Assembly (NCBI GenBank): GCA_030425385.1 | Contig: JAUIAH010000037.1 | Coordinates: 1 to 64,000, forward strand | Length of the DNA stretch: 64,000 nucleotides | Direction of reading: 5' to 3' | Source: Verrucomicrobiia bacterium | GTDB taxonomy: Bacteria > Verrucomicrobiota > Verrucomicrobiia > Verrucomicrobiales > DEV007 | Part shown: positions 40,333-49,886 of the stretch, piece by piece | Position numbering within the stretch: position 1 is the first letter of the stretch | Layout: every line of letters begins with the position of its first letter | Translations under genes and position numbers: made by a program | Notes under the pieces: generated by a model | What the model was told of the DNA's origin: nothing | The model's input: the letters and a program-made list of their open reading frames with translations, nothing else | Database searches by the model: none

Positions 40333-41616
40333 ATGTCTTCGCGGACCCTCTACGAACGTTGGCTCGCGGTGGCGGCATCGTGCTCAGAGGAACGTGCGAT
40401 GTGGGAATGTGATGGACTGCGATCGTGGACTTTTGGAGATCTGCGAGAAGCTGCGGAACGGCTCCCTTCCATAGAGCGGGGGGGCTTTGCGATCGTGGAG
40501 GGCACGGGTCCTGAGTTCGTCCTCGGCACCTTGCGCGCGTGGCGCGATGACGCGGTGTTGGTGCCCTGTGAACCGGGTCAGCGGGATAGTGTGCCTGTTA
40601 GAAAGATGCCCAAAGGGATCTGCCACCTCAAGCAGACCTCGGGCTCGACGGGTCACCCGCGTGCGGTGGCGTTCACAGCACCGCAACTCGCGGCGGATGC
40701 GAATCACATTGTGGCCACGATGGGATTACGTGCTGATTGGCCCAATCTTAGCGTGCTGTCGCTTGCGCATTCTTATGGGTTCTCCAATTTGGTGCTGCCG
40801 CTGCTTCTTCATGGGGTTCCGCTAGCGTTTGTGAACGATGCGCTTCCTGGCACGGTGGCGTCGGCCTTGGAGGGCATGGGGCCTGTGACGCTCGCTGCCG
40901 TGCCGGCCATGTGGCGAGCGTGGCAACGCGTGGGCGTGCTCTCTTCACAGATTGAGATCGCCATTTCTGCTGGCGCCCCATTGACCCTAGCATTGGAACG
41001 TGACGCGTTTGAAGCCGCGGGTGTGAAGATTCACAATTTCTACGGGTCGACCGAGTGTGGTGGCATCGCCTACGATCGTTCAAAGGTGCCGCGCGATAGG
41101 CCGACTTACGTGGGCACGGCCATGGACGGTGTCGCTCTGTCCGTGGAAGAAGGCTGCTTGCGCGTGGCAAGCCCAGCCGTTGCGGATGGCTATCTAGATG
41201 CATGTGCGGATGGAATGCTTGGCGGCGGCTTCTTTCAGACTCAGGACCGCGCAGAGATGGATGGCGAGGGAAAGGTGTTTCTGATAGGTCGAGAAGGAGA
41301 GTGGATCAATGTGGCTGGCAGGAAGCTGGCGCCGTCAGTCTTAGAAGAACACATTCAGCCGCATGAGAACGTCCACCACGTCCTCGTGTTCGGTGTTCCT
41401 AGCAAAGATGTGGATCGTGTGGATGACGTGATCGCTGTCGTGTCTTTGGTTGATCACAGCCTATGGGACGGAACGAGGGCGGCTCTCATGGCGCGATTGC
41501 CTGCGTGGCAACGTCCGAGAGATTGGTGGTTGTGTGAGTCTTTAAAGCCAGATGCGCGAGGCAAGCTTTCGCGAGCGCGTTGGCGCGCTCGCTACCTCCA
41601 AGAGCGAGCCAATTAG
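40333..41616 (+). CDS. AMP-forming acyl-adenylate ligase (ANL superfamily), short form
   Basis: A 427-residue ligase, shorter than typical acyl-CoA synthetases (500 or more). The P-loop is T102SGSTG107, the adenine/acid motif is YGSTECGG, the hinge region is EMDGEGKVFLIGREGEWINVAGRKL-like, and the catalytic Lys is probably K411 in GKLSRARW. It should activate a carboxylic acid as an adenylate and pass it to CoA or another carrier. The N-terminal domain is reduced by about 80 residues. It starts 3 bp after the SDR gene and ends before a terminator-like hairpin, completing the operon. Confidence 0.83.
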   Translation: MSSRTLYERWLAVAASCSEERAMWECDGLRSWTFGDLREAAERLPSIERGGFAIVEGTGPEFVLGTLRAWRDDAVLVPCEPGQRDSVPVRKMPKGICHLKQTSGSTGHPRAVAFTAPQLAADANHIVATMGLRADWPNLSVLSLAHSYGFSNLVLPLLLHGVPLAFVNDALPGTVASALEGMGPVTLAAVPAMWRAWQRVGVLSSQIEIAISAGAPLTLALERDAFEAAGVKIHNFYGSTECGGIAYDRSKVPRDRPTYVGTAMDGVALSVEEGCLRVASPAVADGYLDACADGMLGGGFFQTQDRAEMDGEGKVFLIGREGEWINVAGRKLAPSVLEEHIQPHENVHHVLVFGVPSKDVDRVDDVIAVVSLVDHSLWDGTRAALMARLPAWQRPRDWWLCESLKPDARGKLSRARWRARYLQERAN

Positions 41617-41634
41617 CCTGTTCGGTTGGCGTTC

Positions 41635-41653
41635 TCGCCCATTGAACGGGCGA
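41635..41653 (+). terminator. Hairpin terminator after the AMP-ligase gene
   Basis: TCGCCC (41635-41640) pairs with GGGCGA (41648-41653) around a 7-base loop, followed by TTTGACT. It lies 18 bp after the stop. Confidence 0.55.
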
Positions 41654-41748
41654 TTTGACTCTTCGCAGAATCGTCACCTGAACGTGTCTGCGCTGGCAGA
41701 AGAACTGTGAAATCTGTGGCGACGATCAAACACACTTCTTATCCACTC

Positions 41749-44700
41749 ATGAAAACGCCCTTTCTCTTTCGATGGTGGTCAGTGCCGCTATGCTGGCTGA
41801 CCTGCCTTGTCCCTCATGCGATGTCGCAGGACATCGCCTTGACCACGCGCTTTGCCGCTTGGGATGATCCTCTCGCGTGGTCGGACGGGGCTGCGGCTAG
41901 CGCAGGAAAGCGTTATGTGGTCGATGCCACAGGGCAGGATGTGACCAGTCCGCGGACCTTTGGGCCGACCTTTGCCGGGGATGCCTTGACATTGTTGGAG
42001 GGTGGCAATTTGGATCTGCGACACTTTGGTGGTTCGGCTAGTGTGGCGGAGCTGAATCTTTCAGGGGGAGCCATCACGCACGGCGGGGGACGCGTGGTCG
42101 GTGTGGGCGGACTCAATGACACCGTGACCGTGTCAGCCGCGTCTGACCTGGTCGTAGTTCGCACCTCGCAAACCTTGGAGGTGCGTTCTCGCATCTCCGG
42201 CGACGGGGCGCTCACTGCTCGCGGCGCGAGCGTGGAGCCTGGTGATCGCGCGACGATCGCGTTGTTAGGGGTGGACAGCGACTATACGGGGGATTGGACT
42301 GTGAGCAATGTGACTCTGAAAGCTGTGACTCCTGGATCGATGGGCAGTGGTAATGTGACGATCACAGAAGGCACCTTAGATTTCGACTATCGCTATCACA
42401 ACTCTTCGGGACGTCTGACCATTCGTGGAGGGGAAAGTCGCTTGTTGTTAGACCAAGACATCGCCTTTAATGAAGTCTTCTTTGCCGACACGCAGTTGCC
42501 GGATGGTGTCCATCCCTGGGCATTCTTCGATGACCTGGGTGCGGGTCAGCAGCTGATCGATGGCGGTGGACGGTTGATCATCGGAGACCAGGATGCCGAT
42601 GACGACGGCATGGTGGATGTACTTGAGATGGAGCTGTTTGGAGATACGAGTAAGACGGCTGATGGAGATGAAGACGGGGATGGGCTGAGTAATCTCGCGG
42701 AGGTGCATGGCAATAGCGATCCGACGAAAGCAGACACGGATGGTGATGGCTTGAGTGATGGTGCAGAAGTGGCGGCAGGATCAGATCCGTCCTCTTCGGA
42801 TACGGATGGGGATGGGCTCACCGATGAGGAAGAGGTGGTGACGGCGCTGACGAACCCGCGCGCGGCGGACACCGATGGCGATGGCCTGAGCGATGGAGAT
42901 GAGTCTACCAATGGCACCAACCCTCTGCTCGCAGATTCGGATGCGGACGGTTTCGATGACGGAACGGAAGTGGCGGCCGGTTCTGATCCTAACAATGGTG
43001 AAGACAAGCCATCGGGCAGTCTGATCCCGGCCCAGGTGGAAGTGGGAGCGCCCGTCATTCTCGATGTGCGCTTCGGTGATGAAGCCGAGCCCATCGCGAC
43101 GAAAGAGGCTAACATGGCGCTGAATACGGATGAACCTGAAATCCTCTTTGTCACGACTTCAACCGATGCTTCGGGCTTGATTGATCCGGTCACAGGTGAG
43201 GAGTCAGTCGAGGCGGTTGTCGGATTCTTCATGGATCCGCGGACCTTGGCACAAACGCGAGATCCCTTTGTCATCTTGGGAAATCCTGATGCGACGTTGA
43301 GACGATTGGATGTGCGCTACAATCCCATTTCAAAGCAATACGTCGTCGTGACGAGTGCGCGTGATTATCGGCCTAACAATCAGGTCGTGCCTCTGATTGC
43401 GATCGTGAATCCTAACAGTGTGGCTGGTGACGACGATCCCGTGGTCAAGGCGTTCGCCTATGATGGTGACACCGGTATCAGCTATGACGACGTAGCGGTG
43501 GCGGTTAGCACGAACAATGGCAATATCTTGCTCGTGGCGGAGTATAAGTTTGAGGGCGAAGGCGAGGGTGTCGTCGGCGCCATGCTTGATCAGGATGGAA
43601 ACGTGCTGACGCCTGAATTCACGCGATTGGATCGCTTGCAAGCCATAGGGGATGAGGATGATCCAGATGTGCTGTTCCTGCCCAATAACGATGCGTTCGT
43701 CTTCCTGGTGAATACGGATGGGGAGGGAGCGGACGATTTGAAGAATCGCATCACCGGGTCCGTGATTCAACCCGTCCCCGATGCGAATGGGCAACTCGTT
43801 CTCGGTGATCAGGTCGTTCTGGGAGCGGATCGCTTGCAAGGGAATCGCGAGGGGCACCCAGCAGCGATCGAGAACCCCTTCACGGATGAACTGATCGGAG
43901 CCTTTGATTATGCCAATGGCGATGATGGAGGTGATCTCTTCTACTTTCAGGTGGGCGATGCGCCGAGTTTCGAACTAACCACGACGCGGGAGCAGATTCC
44001 CTATCTGGAGGCGACGGGGAATAACCCTTACAATCATCGTCACCCCCAATTGGCGGCGGATCCTAACAGTGGTGTCATTGTAGTGGGGCATCATGTGCGT
44101 GGCAGCGCGGCTGATCCTGTCCTGCCCAATGGTTATGCGCTGACTGTGTTGGGACCTGATGGGGCGGTCTTGCCGGGAAGAGATGCGCTCAACAACGGCT
44201 TCCATGCCTTTCTTGAGAACGAAGCGGACACAGATAACGATCCCAATTGGACCAATGTGAAGTATGATCCGCTCAGTGATTCCTTCATCGTGGTCTTTGC
44301 CGACTCGGGCGGGGAAACGAAAGTCGCGCGTTTCACGGTGGTATCCAATCACCTGGAGCAATCCTCTGGCGGCGGAGGCGGGGAACCCGAACCCGATGGG
44401 CCGCTCTTCCGCGAAGACTTTGAGGGCCTTACTCTGGGGCCGAACGTGGACGAAGGCGTGGTGGGTGAGATGGTGTGGACGAGCGAGCCACCTTCAGGAT
44501 GGGCGGTGGACAACAGCCAACTCTTCGGTGCGGATGAAGAAGGGGTCGGCGTGACCGAGTGGAAGGGGTGGGCCTTTGCGAACAAAGAGTGGTGGATCGA
44601 GGCCGCTGAGGATCAGCGCCGTTCGGAATGGCTCAGTGGAAGGGGAACGGTCGCCATCGCCGATCCCGATGAATGGGATGACATCGGAGGACCTGGGGCT

Positions 44701-46698
44701 CAAGAACAGGGAGGGTTTAACACGTTCCTCAGTTTGCCCGCGATCTCTTTGGAAGGACTGGCCGCCAACACGGCTGTGCTGAGTTTCGACTCCAGTTGGC
44801 GTCCAGAGTTTGATGATAACTATCATCAATCCGGCAACCTCAAGGTCTCCTTTGATGGCGGGGAACCGATCGAGCTCTTTGAATGGTTGTCCGATCCAGG
44901 GGCACCGACCTTTAAAGCCGAAGCGATCGATGAACGCGTCATCGTCCCTCTCAACAATCCTGAAGGAGCGCAAAGCATGGTGATCACCTTTGGAATGTTC
45001 GATGCCGGCAACGACTGGTGGTGGGCCATCGATAATATTGAAGTGGCCACCGGCGCCGTGCTCTCGAAGATCGTTGGGCGTCGCAGTGCGGTCTTGTTAG
45101 AGATCACAGATACAGGGACGAGTGCGATCGATGAATCCAGTGTGGTCTTACGCGTCGATGGCGAGATGGTTGCTGCGGAGATCAGCAAAGCAGACGGCGT
45201 GGTTCGGATTGCCTATCAACCTACGCCTCCCTTCACATCAGGCTCCTCGCACAGCTATCAGTTGAGTGCTCAAGACACCTCCGGGGCACCCGTGCAATTT
45301 GAGGGGACCTTTGATGTGCCTGTGCCTGTGTTGCCGGAAGATCCGTTGCCAGGCCCAGTGGGTGTCGATGGAGAATTCGGCGTCCGCTATGTCTGGGGCG
45401 GGGGAACGTTGAACAATGTGGGGAGTGCCGTAGACGCTATCTTGGCTGCAGAAGCGGGAACATGGGAAGGCGGGTTCTTCGATACCACTCATGCCTACAT
45501 CAATCACGGTGACGGAAACGGACTCTTCGCTGAAGACGATCCCTATCCCGTGGAAGTCGAGCAGGATGAGGAAGGGTTATGGACGGATGAGGACTTCGTT
45601 CAGTTAGCCAAGGGAACGTTGCGCGTGCAGGAATCGGGCGAGTACACCTTTGGGGTGCAATCGGACGATGGCTTTGCCCTCCGGATCCTTGGGGCAGAGT
45701 TTACAAGAGTGCAGGGGAACGGTCAGTTAGACCCAGGCAACGCCAACACCATGGCGCATCCGGGCACGACTGGAAACAGCTCGACTCGCGGGATCGTGAC
45801 CTTGGCCCGCGGAGACTACGACATTGAGTTCTTCTGGTTCGAACGTGGAGGTGGTGATTTCGGAGAGCTCTACGTGGCCAAAGGAGCGTTTGCCGGTGAC
45901 GCGGATACGGACACTTGGCAATTGTTAGGGCGCCCAGCCGATGGTGAAACGCCGTTCATGACATTGGTAGGCTCTCCCCTTGCTGTCCCTGACATCATTG
46001 CCTTCTTGCAAGGAGATAGCGAGGTGGCTTTAGACTTTGTCAGTGTGGACGAGACGGCTACGCATCAATTGCAGGAAAGTGCCGACCTCATCTCTTGGGA
46101 CGCCGTGGACGTGGAGGAGATGGTGGACGCTGGAGATGGCTTATTGCGGCGCTTCGCACTGGCTCGTCCCGCTGATCTAGCACGCTACTATCGCGTGGCG
46201 GTCTTGCCCCCGCCGCCAGTCTTTGCCGACGACTTTGAGGACGGCGCGCCTGGCTGGGTTGTGGAAACCTTGAGCGGCACCACTGATTGGGAATTGGGAA
46301 CGCCCAATGCGGGTGTGCTCACGGCGGCCGCGAGCGGCACCAATGCCTACGGAACGGCCATCGCGGGGGATTATGGCCCCGACTCCGTGACGTCGTTGCG
46401 CTCGCCTGTCATTGATCTCACAGGGATCAGTCGACCCAAGCTCAGCTTCCACTATCACATCGAGTCGACCCTGGAACTTGAAGGGGGGCAACTTCGCTTT
46501 CTCAGTGAGTCAGGCGAGGTCCTCTTCACCCGCCAAGAGATCTTTTCTGGGGCAACCGATGGATGGACCCCGTTTGCGCTCACCATTCCGCGCGAAGCGA
46601 GGGAGCAACCGATTCAGCTCGAATTCCGGTTCCTTACCGACAGCGACGCGGCGGTGGGTGCGGGGTGGTACCTCGATGACGTGGTCATTGATCGCTGA
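41749..46698 (+). CDS. 1649-residue secreted protein with calcium-loop repeats and PA14-like region
   Basis: ATG 41749 gives a signal peptide (FLFRWWSVPLCWLTCLVPHAMSQD); a GTG at 41707 would extend it by 14 residues. Residues about 25-280 are beta-helix-like, as in autotransporter-associated repeats. Residues about 282-420 hold six thrombospondin type 3-like calcium loops (DADDDG, DGDEDGDG, DTDGDG and DSDADG forms). A long beta-rich middle (about 430-870) resembles a propeller, followed by a jelly-roll (about 880-1100), a PA14-like region (about 1205-1390) and a C-terminal MAM-like beta-sandwich (about 1475-1645). It is probably an extracellular adhesive or glycan-binding factor; no catalytic site is recognised. 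Confidence 0.75.
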   Translation: MKTPFLFRWWSVPLCWLTCLVPHAMSQDIALTTRFAAWDDPLAWSDGAAASAGKRYVVDATGQDVTSPRTFGPTFAGDALTLLEGGNLDLRHFGGSASVAELNLSGGAITHGGGRVVGVGGLNDTVTVSAASDLVVVRTSQTLEVRSRISGDGALTARGASVEPGDRATIALLGVDSDYTGDWTVSNVTLKAVTPGSMGSGNVTITEGTLDFDYRYHNSSGRLTIRGGESRLLLDQDIAFNEVFFADTQLPDGVHPWAFFDDLGAGQQLIDGGGRLIIGDQDADDDGMVDVLEMELFGDTSKTADGDEDGDGLSNLAEVHGNSDPTKADTDGDGLSDGAEVAAGSDPSSSDTDGDGLTDEEEVVTALTNPRAADTDGDGLSDGDESTNGTNPLLADSDADGFDDGTEVAAGSDPNNGEDKPSGSLIPAQVEVGAPVILDVRFGDEAEPIATKEANMALNTDEPEILFVTTSTDASGLIDPVTGEESVEAVVGFFMDPRTLAQTRDPFVILGNPDATLRRLDVRYNPISKQYVVVTSARDYRPNNQVVPLIAIVNPNSVAGDDDPVVKAFAYDGDTGISYDDVAVAVSTNNGNILLVAEYKFEGEGEGVVGAMLDQDGNVLTPEFTRLDRLQAIGDEDDPDVLFLPNNDAFVFLVNTDGEGADDLKNRITGSVIQPVPDANGQLVLGDQVVLGADRLQGNREGHPAAIENPFTDELIGAFDYANGDDGGDLFYFQVGDAPSFELTTTREQIPYLEATGNNPYNHRHPQLAADPNSGVIVVGHHVRGSAADPVLPNGYALTVLGPDGAVLPGRDALNNGFHAFLENEADTDNDPNWTNVKYDPLSDSFIVVFADSGGETKVARFTVVSNHLEQSSGGGGGEPEPDGPLFREDFEGLTLGPNVDEGVVGEMVWTSEPPSGWAVDNSQLFGADEEGVGVTEWKGWAFANKEWWIEAAEDQRRSEWLSGRGTVAIADPDEWDDIGGPGAQEQGGFNTFLSLPAISLEGLAANTAVLSFDSSWRPEFDDNYHQSGNLKVSFDGGEPIELFEWLSDPGAPTFKAEAIDERVIVPLNNPEGAQSMVITFGMFDAGNDWWWAIDNIEVATGAVLSKIVGRRSAVLLEITDTGTSAIDESSVVLRVDGEMVAAEISKADGVVRIAYQPTPPFTSGSSHSYQLSAQDTSGAPVQFEGTFDVPVPVLPEDPLPGPVGVDGEFGVRYVWGGGTLNNVGSAVDAILAAEAGTWEGGFFDTTHAYINHGDGNGLFAEDDPYPVEVEQDEEGLWTDEDFVQLAKGTLRVQESGEYTFGVQSDDGFALRILGAEFTRVQGNGQLDPGNANTMAHPGTTGNSSTRGIVTLARGDYDIEFFWFERGGGDFGELYVAKGAFAGDADTDTWQLLGRPADGETPFMTLVGSPLAVPDIIAFLQGDSEVALDFVSVDETATHQLQESADLISWDAVDVEEMVDAGDGLLRRFALARPADLARYYRVAVLPPPPVFADDFEDGAPGWVVETLSGTTDWELGTPNAGVLTAAASGTNAYGTAIAGDYGPDSVTSLRSPVIDLTGISRPKLSFHYHIESTLELEGGQLRFLSESGEVLFTRQEIFSGATDGWTPFALTIPREAREQPIQLEFRFLTDSDAAVGAGWYLDDVVIDR

Positions 46699-46699
46699 T

Positions 46700-46719
46700 T
46701 CGCCTCTCGAATAAGGCGA
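46700..46719 (+). terminator. Weak hairpin after the 1649-residue protein gene
   Basis: TCGCCT (46700-46705) pairs with AGGCGA (46714-46719) around an 8-base loop, one base after the stop codon. The following GATTGATAG is not T-rich, so termination is uncertain. Confidence 0.35.
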
Positions 46720-46805
46720 GATTGATAGAAAGACGCGCGTGGTCTGGACTCGATTGGGAATATCTGTAGGGATTAAACCCTCAGGTCTCCCTAAAGCCAG
46801 CCACC

Positions 46806-47351
46806 ATGAGCGATTCTGTAGATGAAATGTTACGGCAAGGACTGCGGTTCTTGCAGAGATTGACCCAAGCCCAGTACGTCGCGGCTCATCCCGCGGCGTA
46901 CGGGGCGTCGATCGGTAAGCACTACCGCCATATCATTGATCACGTGGAGAGCGTGCTCAAGGGAGTGCATTCTGGATTGATCGACTACGATGATCGTCAG
47001 CGAGGCACGGCGGTGGAGTCGGATTTGGAAGCTGCCCGTGAACGTTCCGAGACATTGCTAGAGCGGTGGGAAGCCCTTTCCGCCGCGGATCTGGAACGAT
47101 CAATTCCCGTCCGTGCCAAGACGAGCACGACATCCGAAAGGTCCATGATGGCGACATCGACGGTCGCCCGAGAGGCCATGTATGTGGTCATCCACGCCGT
47201 GCATCACTATGCGCTCATCGGCGTGATGTGTCAGTTGGAAAACATTCCCACACCTGAAGGGTTCGGCTTGGCACCATCGACCCTCGACTATCAGCGTCGG
47301 GTGGCGGCGACTGATGCTGGCGCGCATTCTCCCACCGTGGCCACTGCTTGA
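46806..47351 (+). CDS. DinB-like four-helix protein
   Basis: A 181-residue helical protein. IGKHYRHIIDHVESVLKG early and VVIHAVHHYALIGVMCQL late supply the spaced histidines expected for the metal site of the DinB/DUF664 fold. It is a second member of this fold in the window, with low similarity to the one at 7322. It heads a tightly packed gene run (9 bp to the NRDE gene), so it may serve the same pathway, but no substrate is indicated. Confidence 0.72.
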   Translation: MSDSVDEMLRQGLRFLQRLTQAQYVAAHPAAYGASIGKHYRHIIDHVESVLKGVHSGLIDYDDRQRGTAVESDLEAARERSETLLERWEALSAADLERSIPVRAKTSTTSERSMMATSTVAREAMYVVIHAVHHYALIGVMCQLENIPTPEGFGLAPSTLDYQRRVAATDAGAHSPTVATA

Positions 47352-47360
47352 GCAACGCGC

Positions 47361-48089
47361 ATGTGCACCGTCACTTGGCGCTACCCAGAGCCGGAGAATC
47401 CCTCAGTGGTCGAGGTGTGCTTCAACCGCGATGAACGCAAGTCGCGGGCTCAGGCAGAGCCCCCTCAACGCTTCGAGGCGGAAGGCGTATCCTATCTTTG
47501 TCCCATAGATCCCGCACGGGAAGGCACCTGGATAGCCGGGAATGCCTGTGGCCTCTTGGTGGCCTTGCTCAATGACTATCATGCGCCGTGTCCCGCAGGG
47601 AAACCGGAAGCCCCCAGCCGTGGGTACTTGGTGAGGAGACTAGCACCATCACTGAGTATGGATGATGCCATTGAGAGACTCCAAGTGGAAATGGCCGAAC
47701 GTGCCTACCCTCCATTCACCTTGTTGATGTGGGAGGGGGCGCGTGTGTGTCAGTGGCGCGGCGGTGGAGGGAACGTGGAAGCGCAGACCTCGACAACGCC
47801 CTTTGTCACGTCGTCATCCTGGGAAACTACTCGGGTGGAGGCCTGGCGTTTGGCTCAGTATGAGGATCTCGTGGAGCGCGGAGGTTGGGATCTGGAGCGC
47901 TTTCACCAGCATGCGGTCAGTGGAGAAGAGGCGTCTTCTGTCTTGGTGACGCGTGATCGGACGCAGACGGTGAGTCTCACGAGTTGTCGCATCGATGCGG
48001 AGGCCTTGACGATGCGCTACCGTCCGCGTGAAACGTCTGGAGACCTTGCCTCGGGCTCTACCCATGTCCTTTCGCTTCGCCGATCATGA
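47361..48089 (+). CDS. NRDE (TANGO2-like) family protein
   Basis: A 242-residue protein starting MCTVTW, with the family-defining F21NRDE25 motif, then GTWIAGNACGLLVALLN, typical of TANGO2-type Ntn-hydrolase-like proteins with an N-terminal Cys2. Eukaryotic TANGO2 is linked to haem or lipid handling; the bacterial role is not established. Its stop overlaps the ATG of the acyltransferase gene by 4 bp, giving a genomic link to lipid synthesis. Confidence 0.85.
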   Translation: MCTVTWRYPEPENPSVVEVCFNRDERKSRAQAEPPQRFEAEGVSYLCPIDPAREGTWIAGNACGLLVALLNDYHAPCPAGKPEAPSRGYLVRRLAPSLSMDDAIERLQVEMAERAYPPFTLLMWEGARVCQWRGGGGNVEAQTSTTPFVTSSSWETTRVEAWRLAQYEDLVERGGWDLERFHQHAVSGEEASSVLVTRDRTQTVSLTSCRIDAEALTMRYRPRETSGDLASGSTHVLSLRRS

Positions 48090-49870
48090 AACGCCGTTTG
48101 CCCATTGACTCTTCCGAAATCATTCGGCATCCGTTAGGACGCGTGTTCTATCGCGCGGTACAGCCGCTTGTCGAGCGCTGGATGGGCTTTCCTCAACTGG
48201 GGCGACTGTATGACCAGATCTGCTCGGTTTCCTCGGAGCCTCTGGAGGCGCATGCTTTCGCGCAGACCTGTTTGGAGAAGACACTAACGCGTTTCCACTG
48301 GGATGAGGATGCGTTAGAGGCTCTGCAGGCCATTGAAGGGCCTATCATCATGGTGGCGAATCACCCCTACGGATGCATCGACTCCATGCTCCTCATCCAT
48401 CTGATGGAGAGCGTCCGGCCTGGGCACTGGCGGCTGATGAGCAATCGAGTCATGCGCTCATTCCCGGAGCTATCGCCCAAGACCATTCTTGTGGATCCTT
48501 TTTCCCGTAATGGTGCTGACAAAGCCACGAACATGGCAGCGTTGAAAGAATCCCTTGCCTTGTTGCGAGACGGTGGCGTGATAGGGCTCTTCGCTGCGCG
48601 CCGCGTCTCGGGATGGTCCGATGACTTGCAGGCGGTCTGCGATTTGCCATGGAGCGAGCACCCGATCCGCTTGGCTGAGAAGACGGGTGCAGCCCTAGCA
48701 GTGATCCATTTTACCGGCAAGAACAGCGACGCCTTTCTCAAGATCCCACCCAGACACTTCGTGCGCCGATCCCTTCAGCTCTCGCGTGAGGTCGTCTCCC
48801 AGACAGGCGAGACCATTGGCGTGACCCTTGCAAAGGTGCTCAAGCCAGATGACCAACAGCGTCCGCTTGGTGGAAGGCAACGCGCGGCGAAATTGCGCGC
48901 ATGGTGCTATCTTGGGAGTGAACGGGTGGCTCGCCGGTCGAAGGCAAGTGAAGGTAGGGTATTGCTAGGGAAGCGTCCCGAAGTGGCCGGGTTGGGCGAG
49001 GCGATGGAAGCCTTGAAACCGCAATGTCTCTTGCGACAGGAGCCCTTTGCCCTCTACTGCGTGGAGGGAAAGGAATCCCCTGCGCTGTTGGAAGCGATCG
49101 GTCGCGGTCGCGAGATCACGTTCCAAGCCATTGGTGCTGGTTCAGGCAATGCCGTCGACCTGACGCCGGAGGATGCCTATTACCATCATCTGGTGGTCTG
49201 GGACGAGGCGGCGCAGGCCTTTGTCGGGGCGTATCGCATCGGCTTCATTGATGCCATTCGCGAGACGCGAGGTCCAGAAGCGCTCTATCTGAATCACATC
49301 TTTCGCTTTGCACCCGATTTCTTTGATCGCTTGGGACCAGCGATGGAACTTAGCCGTTCCTTCATTCTTCCATACTATCAGAAACACCCGCGCGTGCTCG
49401 ACCTCCTTTGGCGTGGTTTGGCGGAAATGGCCTGCCGGGAAAAGTGCGCCACCATGTTTGGATCGGTCACCATCTCGGCGAGCTTCAGCCCCTTGAGCCA
49501 GGCCATTCTCGTCGAGACCCTACGAAGGCGATTCATGGATGACGAGGGGCTTGCAGAACGCGTCGCGGCTCCGCATCCCTTTAAGGCGACCACGACGTAT
49601 CATTCTCTTGCCGTCGAGGCCTGGGAGCGCGATGCGTTTCAAGATCTTAACCGCCTCATTGAAGACCTTGAAGGCGGCACTCCCATCCCACCCCTCATGC
49701 GATACTACATCTCCCTCGGCGCCCGCTTTCTAAGCTTCAATGTGGAACCGACATTCAATGACGCCATCTATTGCCTGCTTCACGTGTCTCTCGCCAAGAT
49801 TCCTGACAGATATCGCAATCGCTTCTTTGGCGATTGCCAGCCTCCAGTGTTCGAGAGACCTACGCAATAA
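48086..49870 (+). CDS. Bifunctional acyltransferase, OlsF-like aminolipid synthase
   Basis: A 594-residue two-domain protein. The N-terminal half (about 60-290) is a PlsC-type O-acyltransferase with NH93PYGCID99, the HPxGxxD form seen in OlsF and in glycine-lipid GlsA proteins, and a VDPFSRNGADKATNMAAL segment. The C-terminal half (about 320-590) resembles the OlsB/hemolysin-like GNAT N-acyltransferase (AIGAGSGNAVD, VGAYRIGF, ELSRSFILPYYQKHP). Together these would make a diacylated amino acid lipid such as an ornithine or glycine lipid. The amino acid specificity cannot be read. It is translationally coupled to the NRDE gene. Confidence 0.82.
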   Translation: MKRRLPIDSSEIIRHPLGRVFYRAVQPLVERWMGFPQLGRLYDQICSVSSEPLEAHAFAQTCLEKTLTRFHWDEDALEALQAIEGPIIMVANHPYGCIDSMLLIHLMESVRPGHWRLMSNRVMRSFPELSPKTILVDPFSRNGADKATNMAALKESLALLRDGGVIGLFAARRVSGWSDDLQAVCDLPWSEHPIRLAEKTGAALAVIHFTGKNSDAFLKIPPRHFVRRSLQLSREVVSQTGETIGVTLAKVLKPDDQQRPLGGRQRAAKLRAWCYLGSERVARRSKASEGRVLLGKRPEVAGLGEAMEALKPQCLLRQEPFALYCVEGKESPALLEAIGRGREITFQAIGAGSGNAVDLTPEDAYYHHLVVWDEAAQAFVGAYRIGFIDAIRETRGPEALYLNHIFRFAPDFFDRLGPAMELSRSFILPYYQKHPRVLDLLWRGLAEMACREKCATMFGSVTISASFSPLSQAILVETLRRRFMDDEGLAERVAAPHPFKATTTYHSLAVEAWERDAFQDLNRLIEDLEGGTPIPPLMRYYISLGARFLSFNVEPTFNDAIYCLLHVSLAKIPDRYRNRFFGDCQPPVFERPTQ

Positions 49871-49886
49871 GCTAAGCCTGAGAATC

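Noticed and set aside
48367-49251. Short frames inside the OlsF-like gene
   Set aside because: All overlap a clearly conserved two-domain protein and have no family features.
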